From Antedon mediterranea (lineage: Eukaryota; Echinodermata; Crinoidea; Comatulida; Antedonidae): a stretch of DNA of 64,000 nucleotides. The first letter of the stretch is position 1. Every line of letters starts with the position of its first letter. Shown here in pieces: positions 32,101 through 46,345 of the stretch. The notes below the pieces were generated by a model that ran no database searches, had not been told where the DNA came from, and saw only the letters and a program-made list of their open reading frames with translations. The stretch lies in the NCBI RefSeq assembly GCF_964355755.1, contig NC_092674.1, forward strand, positions 30,554,001 through 30,618,000. The letters run 5' to 3'. Position numbers and translations under genes: made by a program.

Positions 32101-35100
32101 TTGATTGCAAAAATGAATTAAAGGAAAAGTTGTAACCTAATTGAAACAATTCACATGTTGTAAACTTTAGTCAAATAAAATACCCGTACTGTAGGTCCTA
32201 CTTAGAATAAGACCAATAGTACAAAAGGCTGCATGTATATTAGTCTTTATTGATGCCTTTATTTAATTTACTAAAACTATAGGATAGGGAAACTTACCAG
32301 GTTTTCCAGGTTCTCCGGTCGCCCCGGCTGATCCTGTGGACAAATTAACATTAACTAATTGCAGATTATATTTACTTTAAACGTACACATTTTAATATGG
32401 AAGCCGTTTTGCAAATGGATATAATATAACTATACAGATTATTATGATATAAACTACAACCATGTGCCTAATAGTTTTGTTTACTTTACCTGCAGATCCA
32501 GGTACACCGGGGGCGCCGGGTGCTCCGACTGGTCCAACTTTCCCCACTGAACCTTTCCTTCCAGTTTTTCCTAATTTTCCAGGAGGTCCTTGTGGGCCTC
32601 GTTGTCCTCTATTTCCTGGTTTTCCATTTTTGCCATCTAATCCAGGTTCACCTTTCATGGGTAGATCAGGATCTGGGCCTTTTAGACCTTGTACTCCGGT
32701 CTCACCACGATCACCTTTCTGTCCTGGGGGACCGATTTGGCCTTTTGGACCAGGAACACCAGGTGAGCCAGTGATAGCAGGAGGGGGAGGGACTGACGGT
32801 GTTCGTTCTCCCTTTGCGCCTTTAGCTCCTGGTTGTCCGGCTGGTCCAATTTCGCCCGTATCTCCTTTCTTTCCTTGTGTACCTTTCTGACCGGGTTCAG
32901 ATGGTGGTGACTTGCAACAGGATCCTTTTGGTCCCCGGCGTCCTTCAGGACCTGTTTCTCCGGGTGGTCCTTGAGGTCCCGTGACACCTGCGAAGCCTCG
33001 TTTTCCGCCTGGTCCTGGTTTTCCTTGAGGACCCGGTGTTCCCTTTGGTCCATAGAACCCAATAGGACCTCGTTCACCCTTTGAACCTTCTACCCCCTTA
33101 GGACCAAAGTTTCCTAAAATGAATAAACAGTAATTATGTTATGATGACGTTAGTACAAGGCAAGCGAGTAGACCAATGTGACAATTCGAATAATCCATCC
33201 CTTGTGATTTTACGTTGCTCTTACGTCTTTGCGTTGCGTCCGTACCGTAAAAGACCACGTGTTTTACGGACGCGTACAAATCGTACGCACGCGCAACTGA
33301 CATCATTTGAAATTATACTAAGCTTATAATACCTGCGGCTCCCTTGAGACCTGATTCACCCCGAAGGCCTGGGTCACCTGGTGCTCCTAAAAATGAATGA
33401 ATTATAAGTGTCCATAATTATATTTAACTGTGTTATAATTAACATAAATAATTGGCTTATCATCATTATCATCATCGTCATCACCATCATTATCATCAAT
33501 ATCATCATCATCATCATCATCATTATTATCATTATTATTATCATTATCATCATCATTTAATATCATCATCTTCATCATCATCATTATCATCTATCATGGT
33601 AATTCGTGCCATCGTCATAATCTTACCGTCATCGCCTTGGTATCCACGAGGTCCTGTTTCACCCGGTGGGCCTGGTTCTCCAATTGACCCTGGATAACCT
33701 GATTAAAAAAAATTATTATAGACAACTGATTATTCAGATATACGGTATTTTTCGTTTACGATTTTAATATTCATAATTTGTTATATATATGTTACATATA
33801 CCAGTAGTAAAGCGCGTCTTTTAAAGATGATAATCGTATGCGGTTTAAAGCTTATGCTCTATCTACAATATCAAACTATATGTGACAACAAAATGTGTTG
33901 TGCCCAAATATGGCAGTGATGTGCACAAACATGATATGACATCATCATGTCCATATATAGTCACATCATATTTTTTGTCGCATCAAGTTTGATAGTGTAG
34001 ACAGAACTTTAAGCTTAATTAAGTAACGCAAAGCCAGTAATTTGACCAATCATAAGCGAACTGTCGCTTGTGACCAAATTAGAACAAAACGTATAAATAA
34101 CTACTTTGTTAACCTGTGATGTAATATCTGCTGACCCTTTTGTTTAATTCAATTACACATAGTTTGATGCAGACAACGATTGGGCGTGATTAAGGATGCG
34201 GTTATTATTAAAAATTCCCAGAGGTAGGCCTAATTATTTCAATCAGATTTGCTTTAGTCAGTAGTGACTATTAGTGGTAGAAAACAAACTATATAAATCA
34301 TTCACACAACGCTTGTTTCGTCTTGGCTATAACACGCGCGCGCCAAATGTAATCCGTTCGCATTTCCACCACCATTACGCGCGAGTTGCTTTTTATACAT
34401 ACATTATACCAAAGAATTTTTTTTTTTATTATACTAGCTACTATAAATTGGTATTTGGAATTGTCTAAATACCATGGGAGAACATCTAGAATTCATTTGA
34501 TGCATTTGCCGTGCCGTAGGATTACCGATAACAATGATTTAGACAAGAAGTTAGTCACCCTCAGACTACAAGTTAAGGTGATTCTCGCCGCTGGCCAAAA
34601 CAGCAGACGATGATACACCCAACTTATTATTTTGTAATAATTTTGATTGTATCACTTCGGTTTATGTTCCGTTTGCAATTTGATGTAGACGATATTGTAA
34701 TCGGTTTTGTCCCCAACATTTCCTTTTCCATAAAAAGGTTATTTTTATGTTTCTTTATAATTGGAATGGTAATTTTATTTTCAAAGGTAAATTGTTGATG
34801 AAAAAAATATGTGATCGTATTCACTAATTACTTCACTCAATGAACAGTCAAGGCTGTCTCGATCTTGGCGATATTCAGTAGGAAAATTTGTAAATGTTAA
34901 ACCCGATTTTCGACTTAGCGAAGTTAGTATTCGAAAGAGACAGCTTATACGCATGCGTAGAGAGGGATTTGAAAGATGGGACAATGAATACGCATGCGTA
35001 TAAGCTGACGCTTTCGCTTCGCGCGAACAAATTCGTCTAGTGGAAAATCAGCTTAGTGTGTTCCCTTTTAGACTTATAAGTGTCAATCAAGATTTCCCTG

Positions 35101-38100
35101 AATTAATAATCGAAATACTATATTGTGTTATAATTCCTTTGAAAGGGAACACAATAGTGACTCAATCTATGCGAGTTATTATAATTCGGACAAAATACCC
35201 AAAGTGAGTTACAGGATAAAAGTGTTTTGTCGGCAATTTTCTGGACGTCTCTTAGGATTGAACGAGTTATCCTGTTTTGACCAATTTTATATAGTTTTTC
35301 TAACAATTTAATCCGAAACACAAGTACTACAACGAAGTGCAGGTAATGTTTGAAAGTGAAAGAAAGTAAATAATTGCACGATATGATGTCTATCTATCAA
35401 CACATGATATCTCTACAATGAAGAAAAGAAAGAAGAAACAAACATTGGTTTTCTTCAATCTTGTCAATTTCCAGATTAAAGAATTTAAATTTCAAGATAT
35501 CAGCAAACCATAAAGCGATGGCATCATTTTAGTTAATACTTTCTCATTTTTGTTTGAGTATAATAACAAAAGTAAATCCAGAACGCAAGAATACCATACT
35601 TGTAGGCCTCGATTCAGCCTCGATTCAGCCTAATATTGGTCAAAAACAATTTGGCACACATGGCGTGTCATACATATACTTCAGCTGGTTAGCAACAAAA
35701 GTCAAAGGAATATTAACAACATGAAAAGACAATAATTATAATAGATTTGGGACAAGTCTACTTCACACTTTGTTCTCTTTTGCTATTATTGAACATTACT
35801 TAGATTTCCTCCAACCCGCTTATCAAAAACACGTCTGCTTAGAAAAATGTTGGTATTTTGCACTACTATACTATGCGAAATATTATGTTTACCCATGGGC
35901 CTAACTTCACTAATGGTCAGACATCATTTATACACTTAGATATTGCGTATAATTAATTGTTTAATTTGGTAAACAGCAAAGCAGTTTCTTTCTTTCGTTT
36001 TTTCGCCGCTGCTGCTGTCTGCACTGGTGTGCTGTATTTCCCGCTCACCTGTTAGGAATGTAGAATCTGTCAACTTCGCCAAATCTGCTATATCATTGGC
36101 ATATATTATAATAAATTCTTTGTCTGGTAAGGTCAATTTCGTGATGAATCTCACAATTACTTACCCAAAGCAGCGCTATGGAGATTATCGAAATATCAAG
36201 ACTAGTTTTAATACCTAATAGGCCTAACAACACCTTCCCCTACCCCGCGCTTTTTACGCTGATAAATATTCCGCAGACCTACATTAACTATATTGATTAT
36301 TTTGAAATAAACCTCATTTTAATTTTTTTTTTAACTTAAAATGATGATTTGATTAACCGACTTTCGCTCAAATATGCCTCATAATTGTGATAAATAATTG
36401 GGTTTAACACTATGTTTCCTGTATCTAAATTCTATCCACATTATCTTAATGTTTTCCATTCCTGGTAATAGAATCGTAATTTCAAAATGCATTCGTCCAT
36501 TTAATTGAAGGTGTTAATAAGTGCTTACCCATTTCTCCTTGTATTCCTTGCGCTCCTGGGCTACCTGCTCGTCCAGGTCTTCCGGGAGGACCTGGAGAAT
36601 AAGATCAAATATTAACAATTGTGGATATTTTTAGATACTTAGGCGCTCTGATTATCATTGAATAACAGGGATGATACGAAAGCGGAGCACATAGTTTAAT
36701 AGTGTGTCCAATTGAATAGTTTTAATCAATAAATATGAAATTAATTTCCTTTAAAAAATGTATTGTCCCCCTAAGAAAAACGGTTTTTTTTTACACTTTT
36801 TTTGTTGAATAGTTATTATCACTTTGACCAAAAATGGATCGAAAAAAAAAAATTTCTGAAAAAAACAACTTTATTAGGCCTAAAAGTAATTTACAGCAAA
36901 ATATACCTAAATATCTGTCTATCAATGGTTTTTGGTTAAAATTAACTGTTATTTGTCTTTTTATAAGTGAAATATTTAATTTCGTTGATTTTTTTTCCTA
37001 CAGAAGTGAATAACTTATTAAAACTGCAAAATGGCCTATTCAAAGTCTGATTTTATTAATCTATTTTTCAGGTTTTTGGGGGACAATACATCTTTCAAGA
37101 AAGTTTAGGATCATGCAAATTTAGATATTAGGCTACTAAATAGTTATTATAATTTTCCTTGAAGTTATATAGGGATTACATGAAGGTTTGATATGATATT
37201 TAGCAGGCATTGTTGATCATCTTACATTCCCAGAGGACTTTGTAAGGGAGATGTTTGCGCGCTGCATTAATCCAAAGTAATCCATTAATTAGATCACTTC
37301 CTGGAAGATGTTGACAAAACATCGATGCTGCATAGAACCTTCAAATACTCTGTATGCGTTAAAAGATAATGACAAGTCAATTATGATATCATTTGGTAAT
37401 GAGATCAGGAGTATAATTTGTTCACGACACTTTCAAAGTCATCGCCAATTACAGCCTGTGTTAATTTTGCTAATTAGGACCATTATGGTACACGTCAGGC
37501 AAGATTTGAGCCCATGACCCTGTGACTAACAGACAATCTTGTTAACCACCACTACTACCATCAACATCATCAACAACATCATCATCAACGTCACTATCAT
37601 CAACATCACTATCATCATCATCAACATCATCAACATTACCAACATCATCAACATCATCCACATCTTATTATCATCATCTGATCCTCATATGATTTGAACA
37701 ATTCAATTCCAATAAATTGATTTCATTCAAAATAACACAAATGCAAAATAGTTACACAATGCATGATGTTTGATGATATGAGACCAAACAATGACATTGA
37801 TATTATGGGTAGTGCTGAGTGTTGAGTATGATTACGATGGCAATGTTATTGATCAATACAGTTCTTACATTGGCTCGGGCATGATTCTGCTCTTGCTTTT
37901 GGTTTCTTCTTCTTCTTTTTACCGCCATTTGCTGGTTTCTTTGGTTCTTTTGGCTTACCACCTGGTTTAACTTCAGGTTCAGGCTCTGGCTCCCCCGTGG
38001 GACTTCCTGCCTGCCGTTTACTTATCCTCTATTACATAAAATATTTAATAAGCATAAGAGATATAGCACTTTTGACATATCGTACAAAATATTTTTTGAT

Positions 38101-38896
38101 GAAATACCTTCCCCAAATCAAAACGTTAAATCCTATCCAACATTTCCAAACTTTCCAGGTCCCTTTAAAACGCCAGGGTTGAGAACTCTCCAAAATACAA
38201 GGATTGAGAACTCCCCAAAACGCCCAGGGTCCAAAATACCCAGGGTCAACGACATGTTTGTGAAAGTTTACAAAATAAATTGTCCTTTGTATAATTATTG
38301 TTATATTTCATATAAAATCACCATTAAATGGCCTCGGTGGAAGTTAAGCCAACACAGATGTACTGCCCTTTTTATTGGTTTCTAAGATTAGTTTTATACA
38401 TGTCTTAATGGTAATTATCAACAGATGTTTTGAATACATAATTATTGCAATATTTTACAAGATCAGAAAAATTGATTATTGAAAGATAATTTTTCTTAGA
38501 TCGCTTACAAAATTCGGGCTCATGCGCGCGCACAGCATTGAACGTTTATATTGTTCGTGAAAGTTGTTGGCGTTTTGGAAACGCGTTTTTTGGTCGTAAT
38601 ATCTGTCATAAAAGAGGACTCACTCATTCATACGTACTTACCCTTTCTGATACTTCAAGTTGATTTTTAAGGTGTTGGATATCTAATTCATGTTCAAGCA
38701 TAACCTCTCTGATTTTAAAATATTCCAGAGTTACAGTTACAACAAAAGATGCGAAACATATTACCACGAAAATGTTAAATACCGTCTGGAAAGAAATTCT
38801 GCTTTTTTGTTGTTGCTTAGGTATAGATTCTGTTATTTTCTGAGGAGCAGACGACTTTTCAACCTTGACTTTCTTCTCAGTCGTAGTGCCCTTCAT
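29175..38896 (-). CDS. Transmembrane collagen, copy C (no EGF domain, 505 residues)
   Basis: Exons: 38642-38896, 37869-38010, 36529-36591, 33627-33698, 33333-33386, 32490-33113, 32298-32333, 31982-32026, 31727-31762, 31572-31616, 31405-31449, 31237-31281, 30943-30969, 29175-29203. The total is 1518 nt, all in phase. I start at the ATG two bases after a CAG acceptor (38896), not the longer in-frame frame. The protein has a basic cytoplasmic N-terminus, a membrane helix at ~39-57, a charged heptad-like stalk (58-85) and a Pro/Lys-rich segment with a six-lysine run, then a CPSQC motif. Gly-X-Y follows to the end (GNILGV). The domain is broken by a CC-containing interruption and a proline-rich one in the 624-nt exon. 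Many exons are 27, 36, 45 or 54 nt, as in fibrillar-type collagen genes. The organisation resembles membrane collagens XIII/XXIII/XXV; orthology is not established. Confidence 0.9.
29318..29842. mobile_element. MITE family 1 copy with its terminal repeat amplified ~10-fold
   Basis: The left terminus AGTTTGGTTCCCACTAGGA is repeated in tandem as ~42-bp units (seven with GAGAGAAAGTAAAG, then three ~46-bp units with AAAAGAAAGAAAG). The normal inner part with GACCAATCAC follows, and a single right terminus (GTCCAAGTGGGAACTAAACC). It lies in the last intron of gene C. Confidence 0.8.
33448..33598. repeat. (TCA)n/(ATC)n microsatellite in gene C
   Basis: An imperfect ATC/ATT trinucleotide tract lies just downstream of the 33627-33698 exon. 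Translations of it give His, Asp, Met or Ser runs and are not genes. Confidence 0.9.
33850..34018. mobile_element. MITE family 2, copy in a gene C intron
   Basis: Left end AGCTTATGCTCTATCTACAA and right end TTTGATAGTGTAGACAGAAC, with internal TGGCAGTGATGTGC and GACATCATCATGTCCATATA shared with the copy at 52142. The rest of this 2.8-kb intron (33699-36528) contains the repeats listed here and no exon I could place. Confidence 0.7.
34935..35060. repeat. Inverted repeat TTATACGCATGCGTA with MITE family 3 end
   Basis: CAGCTTATACGCATGCGTA (~34939) is mirrored by TACGCATGCGTATAAGCTG (~34990) across a ~33-nt spacer. Immediately right is TTCGTCTAGTGGAAAATCAG, which resembles the terminus of the elements at 40535-40650 and 59985-60110. 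Probably a decayed terminal-inverted-repeat element. Confidence 0.55.
37549..37690. repeat. (CATCAA)n microsatellite in gene C intron 2
   Basis: Imperfect run of CATCATCAACATCATCAAC-type repeats about 180 bp downstream of the second coding exon of gene C. No coding role. Confidence 0.9.
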
Positions 38897-41800
38897 ACTG
38901 CAAATTAAAGGAAATTCAAATTCAGGAAAATTCAAATTCAGGAAATGGTGATCTAAAATTCTCATTAAACGATTACGAAATTCTGTGTTTTATTTGATAT
39001 AATATTTGAATATCTAGATTTTGTTGGTAAAGATTTAGCGTTTGAATTCCAGGGTCATTTAATGTTTTGTTCTGGCTACGTTCAAATCGCATGAACCCCG
39101 GCATGAACCTGTAGAATGTTGATATTGTTTAGGCCTAACTTGCTCACTATTTTATATAAAATGATGATAAGTGAGCTTCTGTTATAAATAATTCACTCAA
39201 TTACCCACAATATCCTGCTGAAATAAAAAAGCAAAAAGGAATTCATCTGTATTTAATTGATTTAATAATAAACAAACTAAGATATAGCTTCTTCTTTCAA
39301 TTGAAAGATTCCATTAGTACCTTTCAACAGAAAGAGAGATATACTCTGCTTAAATAAGCTTAAAATAAAGTTAGACTGAAAAAAACCAACTGAAACAAAA
39401 ACTTAACGCGTATAACGATGTCTAAATATTTGTAACAAAATTTGAGATAAAATTACTGAAATTGTTTATCTTTTCTAGGCTACTTTCATTTTGCGGCTTA
39501 TACGTCGGTATTTCAATATCGATACAATCGAGTTTATAATTTATTTTTTCTTTATTTGCTATAAAACATCCCTCTATACCCTCCATGCTTCTTCTCATTG
39601 CAATCTGGTAAACTTAAGAACTTATTACGGCCATAAATTGCCAAAAGTTTCCAAAATTGTTATTGAAATATTTGGCATATTTCGTCATTTTCGTTGATTT
39701 AAATCTTTTTCTTTTACATGTTTTAGAAAATAAAATAAAACATCATGTTTTTTTTCAATATGGTCCTGCCACAACACAACGTAGTATCAAATGCGTACGG
39801 AATAGAGTGGATTCACTTTTGTTGCAAAGTTGTTTCTTTGCAAAGATATATTTAAAGACTACCTTACTTAATTTTTAACTTGATTTTTATCTTACTATTT
39901 TTAACAACCCATTATCATAAGATAAAGGTTTATAAATTAAATAGAGGGGAATAAACACCAACACTATTAATGGATTGATGTTCGAATCCAGATGTTACTT
40001 GGAAGTCAACAACTTCCTATCCATCAGAACATTGCTACGACACATCCCCTTAACAGCTAAGAGAATATGGAAAGAGCAACTTAAAATGAAGTGCTTGAAA
40101 CGGAACCGCCTATAGTTGATGTGTACATCCTCAAACATTTGCCTATGGGAGTTAATGTGAAGACAAACATTCTGCAACTTGAACTTTCATGTTTCAAACC
40201 ATCAGCCGGTTTTAATTTGAGGGTTGTCTAAGAAACCCTAATCTCTGATGGGAAGTCGTCGAAATGAAGAGAGGAAATTGAGAATGTGTTGTGCGTCTTT
40301 TCCTGATGGAATAGGAATCTGGCACGCGTACAGATTGGAGTATAAAATGTTGTTAAACAACTCACTATGGAACGCCAAAAAGGCGCCTCATATTCGTCTA
40401 ATGCATGAGAACCAGAATTACAAATACGGAAGAACGTTTGCAAAGTAAAGGCGGTCAAATTGTATGCACAGTGTCTTTGAAATTACTTATCATTGTGTTA
40501 TTTGAAAGAAGAAAGTTGGAAACAACCTTGCGTTCTAATCTGTTCCCACTAGGCGAATCTATTCTAATACGTACGTTCATTTACTTTTATTAATCGATTG
40601 TCTTAACCAATCACAACAATCGCACGAAAATATTCGCCTGGTGCAAAAAACAGAATTGTTATTTATGTTTTTTATAATAGAAGAAATCAAAAGCATACTA
40701 ATCATAATCATAACCGTCCATGACAAAATCTGCCATATTTTTATTCCAGAGGCGAAACGTGTAGATTATAAACACAGTCCTACAATTTCCGATCTTGGCT
40801 TGTGATTGACACATACAATTCCCATGAGTTTATTAGGGTATGTTCTGTCTAACAAAAGAGAAACTTTGCCCACAAACAGCCTGGTGGAAAATCAGACCGT
40901 TTAAGGTATTTTCTCTTTCTGTCTGATATTGCCCGTTATGAATACAAATTATTAAAATGAAAAAAATTTGATCGATTTTAACTCGTCGAATCGCATTTTT
41001 TAAGTTCATAATAGTTAGATAATATGTTATAATAACTATAAATCGATTTTGAATCGTCGAATCGCATTTCTTAAGTTCACATTAGTTAGATATGGTGGAT
41101 ATGTTATACTTATGCTTTTTTAAATTGATTTAACCAACGTGACCCTGTGGGAACTTGAACCCAACAAAATAAAAGTTAACATTGAATGAGTAATGTAGCA
41201 GCAGCGTTGCCGACTTAAGTAACATTATGCAGAGCATATAAGAAAAAAAAGTATTTTGTTCGTTTTGCTGCAGATTCTTAATAAATTATTATTGTGAATT
41301 TAGGCGATTATTGCACTGAAATTGATCACTAATTTATAATTGTAACACTTTATTTCACATAGGAAAACACAAGGAAATTGATATTATGTTCTTATTTAAC
41401 ACTTTGAATGTTCATGAATCCATGTGGACACAAGATTAACAAGGTTCCTTTCCGGCGGTCAAATTGTCATTTTACGTGCCCGCATTAAGATAATGACATA
41501 TTCATATTATATGTATATGTAACCAGGGAAGAGTGAAATTATAATAATAATTGTAATTTCATTCTTCCTTGCTATGAAATGTTTAAATATTGCATTAAAT
41601 GCAACATATCATGTGATTTATGTACTTTTATATCACATTTAATGCTATTTTGTTTTGCCTTGTTTTTGTTTCACATTTTTTAAACAAAACCTGGGAATGT
41701 TTTGCCTAAAGCTGCACCGTATCAGCAAAAACACAATGTTCTTGCGCAAGTTTTTTTAATCAGTTACGAATAATAATGCATATTCAAGCATAAAGCAAGT

Positions 41801-44773
41801 CCTGTACAAACACATACAAGGAAAGAAAAAGGAATAATCTGCTGCTTTAGTTTTAAAGCTAGGCCTGCAGCCTCTACTTGAACTTTCTGCTATGTTACGT
41901 TTTTTTTATTTATTATTCATTTCCGTAACAGTTCTAACTGCGCTTAATCGCAACTATGAGTAATTTTAAAACATACTGGTATTTCTACTGGTATTTCTAA
42001 ATGCAAATTAATAAAAACTAACTAATGTGATATTATTATGATTGGGCGATTTAATTGCAAGAAAGCATCGTGTAACACAGATATAACCTAGTATACATTT
42101 ACACATTTCTAAATACTTTATTCCATAAACCTAATCATTATATAATTAGAACAAAAACATTGGACCTACCTGGTAATAATAAAAGGCAGACAACTTTAAC
42201 AAAAAACGTGCCGATCCTCTGACGTATCCCTTCCAGGAGTAAATTGTTGTTACTTTGTTTCTAGAACACAGACATCCAACTTTGTTTCTGGTCATTTATT
42301 GGTGGAATCTCTCGTCCAATCAGAAAGCGGTATGAAGTTTTTTTTTGGTCTCGGTTATTCTAAAGCTCTGTTTTAAATTAAAGACTTAGTAGTTTTAAAT
42401 ATATACAATTTATTATTTATTATGAACACATGTATTTTTGGATATAGTCATTATTATCATATTTTCTAATTAGTATGCAAATGAAGTCGGTTGCATCATA
42501 ACGAAAACTATAATAATGCATTAATTCCTTAATAGTTCTATACTGTATAGAAGGTTGCATTTATACCCCAACCAGCTTACCTGCGAAGGGTTTATCAAGG
42601 AATATATTGTCTTAGTTACATTTTGACAGACCAAATTAGTAACTGACCTGACTGACAGTTTTAGTGCTCATTTCACGAGCACTTTCTTCAGAGTGACGAC
42701 TATATATTGTTAGGCTATAAAGGTTTACAAACAATCAAACATAGATGATACAGGCGTGGCAGACAGTACGCAGCACGTTATAAACGTATTTTTAACAGAT
42801 TAATCCAGATAAAGCCATGTAGTTCCAAACGTATGTTATTCTGTATTTTGCACACAGAAAAATAATATTTTAGTAGGAAAATGATCTGTAGTGATAATTT
42901 AAAGATTTCCTGTAGATGACAGTTAAAGTATTTCAATATCATCTTTTTAGCTGCCTTCTTGCTGTAGCGCCTAAGACAGGAAATACTGACTGAGAATAAA
43001 CACGAATGTTATTACGAATGAAAAAAAAATAATTCTAGGCCTAAAAAACAAAAATACAAAAACAACTGGGGGAATAGTTTTTAAACGTTTAAATTCTAGA
43101 TAGTGGCCGCTATAAATGTCCTATGGAATAGGCCTAATTAATTTCATGAACTATTCATGACTTCTGCTTGAGAACGATAGGGAAATCATGTTATGAATTT
43201 TTATTATTGATTTATAATAAACTGGTAAACATTTTTAGTTATTATTATGAAGGAAATAAATCGAATTTATTTCATAATAATTTTCATTATGAACAATCAC
43301 ACGTTTCACACAATTATATCAGTATAACCGTAGACATTATTAATTAATAAACGGTGTCTACTATCAAAAAATGAAAACATTTTTTTTTCAAGCTAAATTT
43401 TGCAATGCTCCAAACGGCGGCAATATTTATAGATATTATATAGGCCAAGTAGGCATGTAGTTATATTCTAATTAGACCAGCGCATCAAGCAGAGCGCATA
43501 AGACATTACAAAAATATAGCAGCCCTTTTGTTAGCAATAAATTACTCTTAATTCTAACTAAATTATGTACATTGGTGACCTGCCTTGTGTCTGCAATCAA
43601 GTTTCACTTTTCTGATTTGATAATCATCATGTCATTGTTCTACCTGCGACGGTCCTGCGTACCTTTTTGTTTGTTTCGATTCCAATAAGTATTTTTAGAG
43701 AAAGAAATAAATTAAATTAAAAATTCTGGAATACTAGGTTTAACAATTCTCTGTAGATCGAGTTTGAAATTATCAGGTGCATATTAGTATTTCCTAGTAG
43801 AAAAAGTTAAAGAAACATGACGTCATTTCCTTGTATAACACGTGAGGAAATTCAATTGTCGTCTGCGAGATTATGGAGTACGACCTCAGAATAAGTCCCA
43901 GACGACTCCTTGACGTACAGCCTATAACAATTAAAATATGGATTTGGTATCTTTTTAATGACTCATTTTAACTAGTTTGTCTAGTAAACTTTGGTAGCAG
44001 GTCGTGACCTTTTTTTAACGTATATCGGATCATATAGATAACACAGTACAGTATATTGATCGTCGAATTATGAGGCCCTGCTGTAGATCTGCAATTCTGT
44101 GGACCACGCCTATCTCAGCGTGAATTTGTGGATGTTCCATGGACAACATTTTGAGAATGTTGAAAGCGTCTTGAGAAAAACCAGCCTTTAGACACTATTC
44201 CAATAGATATTAGGCCTACCTATGTCAAAGCCTAAATGATCATTTCTAAAATTGTATTTTTACGTCAAGAACGACAGGATTCGTTATAAGGTTTTCGGGC
44301 ATTGACACATGGTAGCAATGATGGTTTGTTAGGACTAATCCATCGGGTTGTTGAACTTACTTTCTCGCTTACATTAGTCCAGATGACCTTAACACAATCA
44401 GCTTTGGGATTAGCTAACCGGGTTAATAATCCCAACTTATCCTCGGACCTCCCAAGTGCCTGACTTTTCCAAGTTTTCTTCCGATTTTTTTATTATGGAA
44501 TATTTAAATTTCAGCGGTTTACAAATGGACAATCTCACAATTTGGAAGCTTTAATTTTCGTTTCAGAAATGTTAGTTTATTGAGAAAATTAGTAGCGAGG
44601 AAGGAACACGGAGATTGTTCAACAACACACACTCTTACACTGTATTCCTATTCTATTTGGAAAATCATTCTACAAGAAACAATCCATTTATTAGCTTATT
44701 TGGAAAAAATGACGAAGATAGTAAATATATCATACCCCGGGGTAACGTGTTAATTGAAGTGGACTGGGAATTT

Positions 44774-45041
44774 GAAAAAAACAATACAGGACTATGTAAA
44801 TACTTCACTCCGAATTCAGTACGGTGGCTCGAGCTTAAGTTATACTTCTTTAAAACGGCTTGGGTGCCTGTTTTATTGGGTTGGATTTATACAAGCACAT
44901 CCAAAGCTGTTACACTTAGCCTTTGGATGTGCTTGTATAAATTTAACCCAATAAAACAAGCACCCAAGCCGTTTTAAAATGTGATTAGCCACCGTAGTGA
45001 ATTCGGAGTGGAGTATTTACATAGTCCTGTATTGTTTTTTC
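44774..45041. mobile_element. Foldback element: ~125-bp inverted repeat with a very short loop
   Basis: The left arm (44774-~44907) and right arm (~44918-45041) are reverse complements at about 90 percent or better. They share AATACAGGACTATGTAAATA, AAAACGGCTTGGGTGC and TTGTATAAA/GCACATCCAAAG. Loop of about 10-15 nt. The open frame across it is a by-product of the palindrome. Confidence 0.85.
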
Positions 45042-46004
45042 AGATACCATTTGATAAATATGTAATAAAGTTGTATTTTGTATCATTTTGCTATGCTACA
45101 TTGGCAAAAATATTCCCCGACTGTTGGTTTATGATACATTAATGTTACCTTAACGATATTAAGTTGTTGTTTCAACATTAATGTTTTGAAGAAGTACATA
45201 ATTGAAGGAAACCCCGTTTATTTTGTATTGAAGTGTGTGGTTTTGTTTGATTAAATAGGAATAATTGTAATTTCCCCACTTTACCTGTCTCGTGCAACAG
45301 TCGTATGTTTATGTATAATCCCATTAGACCACTCGAGGTATAATACTGTACCTCTATGATTAGGCATAGTACCAATTAAGGGGAAATGTGTTAAGAACTA
45401 TTAACTTCGATTCTTACATTACTAAATTAATATCGAGAATGTTGTAACATAGGTATTATAACTAACGCTAAGGATTTATATCAATATATTATAATACAGT
45501 AAGGATGCCTATATCAATAAAGCATTCCAGTAACTCAGAACTTTGATTTGAAAAGTACACAAATAAAATAAACAGTTTCTAACTATTATAATTTTATTTT
45601 TAAAAGGTTGCCTTATGATGACGTGGATAGTAATATGTGATTTAACAAGTCTGGAAAAAGAAAATTTTTAAAGGCTAAAAAACTACATGGGCGTGATGTA
45701 GTTGACAGTAAAAATAGATGTCTTATAATAAGTAGTAGAACTATCTAATTTGATCTTATTAGTAAAGATGATAGATATACAGTAGTAAGTACGTCAATTA
45801 AAGTGTAAGCCAACCGCAAATTGAATGAGACAAGGCGGATCACGTACACAGCAGAAGCACGTCAAACACGAGTATTTCACGTAACGTTTCTGCATACATT
45901 TCTACTATTCTAGACATCCTTCTACAAGTAAATAACAATAGCATTCTAGAATTCGTAACTTTTACAAATGGAGTATGATCGCACGTTTTCTATTGTGGTA
46001 CCAA

Positions 46005-46345
46005 CCAACCGTCATACACTCGCGCCGCGCTCTATTTGAGGATGCGCACGTACTAATAGTCACCACCCCCGCCGTGTTTTAGAGATTAACGTACGCACGT
46101 TTCGCATTTACCGGCCGTCGTGTACTCGACCGATTTAGAGAGTGCGCACGTTTCATATAGTTACCGGCCGTCGTGTACTCGCTAGCGTTTGAGGGTGCGC
46201 GTGTTTCATATAGTCCTGTACTTATTTCCGGACGGACGGCCATACTCTCGCGCCGTTTAAGGGGGTGCGCACGTTTTATACAATTACCGGCCGTCGTGTC
46301 TCGAGCACTCCAATAATCGACCTGCCGTCGTACTCGTTTTATATT
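46005..46345. repeat. GC-rich degenerate tandem repeat (~55-75 bp units)
   Basis: Units contain ACCGGCCGTCGTGTACTCG and GGGTGCGCACGTTT(C/T)ATA, repeated about five times with drift. The base composition and CpG content are far above the surrounding AT-rich DNA. No gene seen. Confidence 0.7.

Noticed and set aside
38897-38965. N-terminal extension of collagen C in the same frame
   Set aside because: The extension crosses a good TTTGCAG acceptor two bases before the chosen ATG and would be intronic.
44615-44977. 120-codon frame in the intergenic region
   Set aside because: Most of it runs through the foldback palindrome and no family is recognisable.
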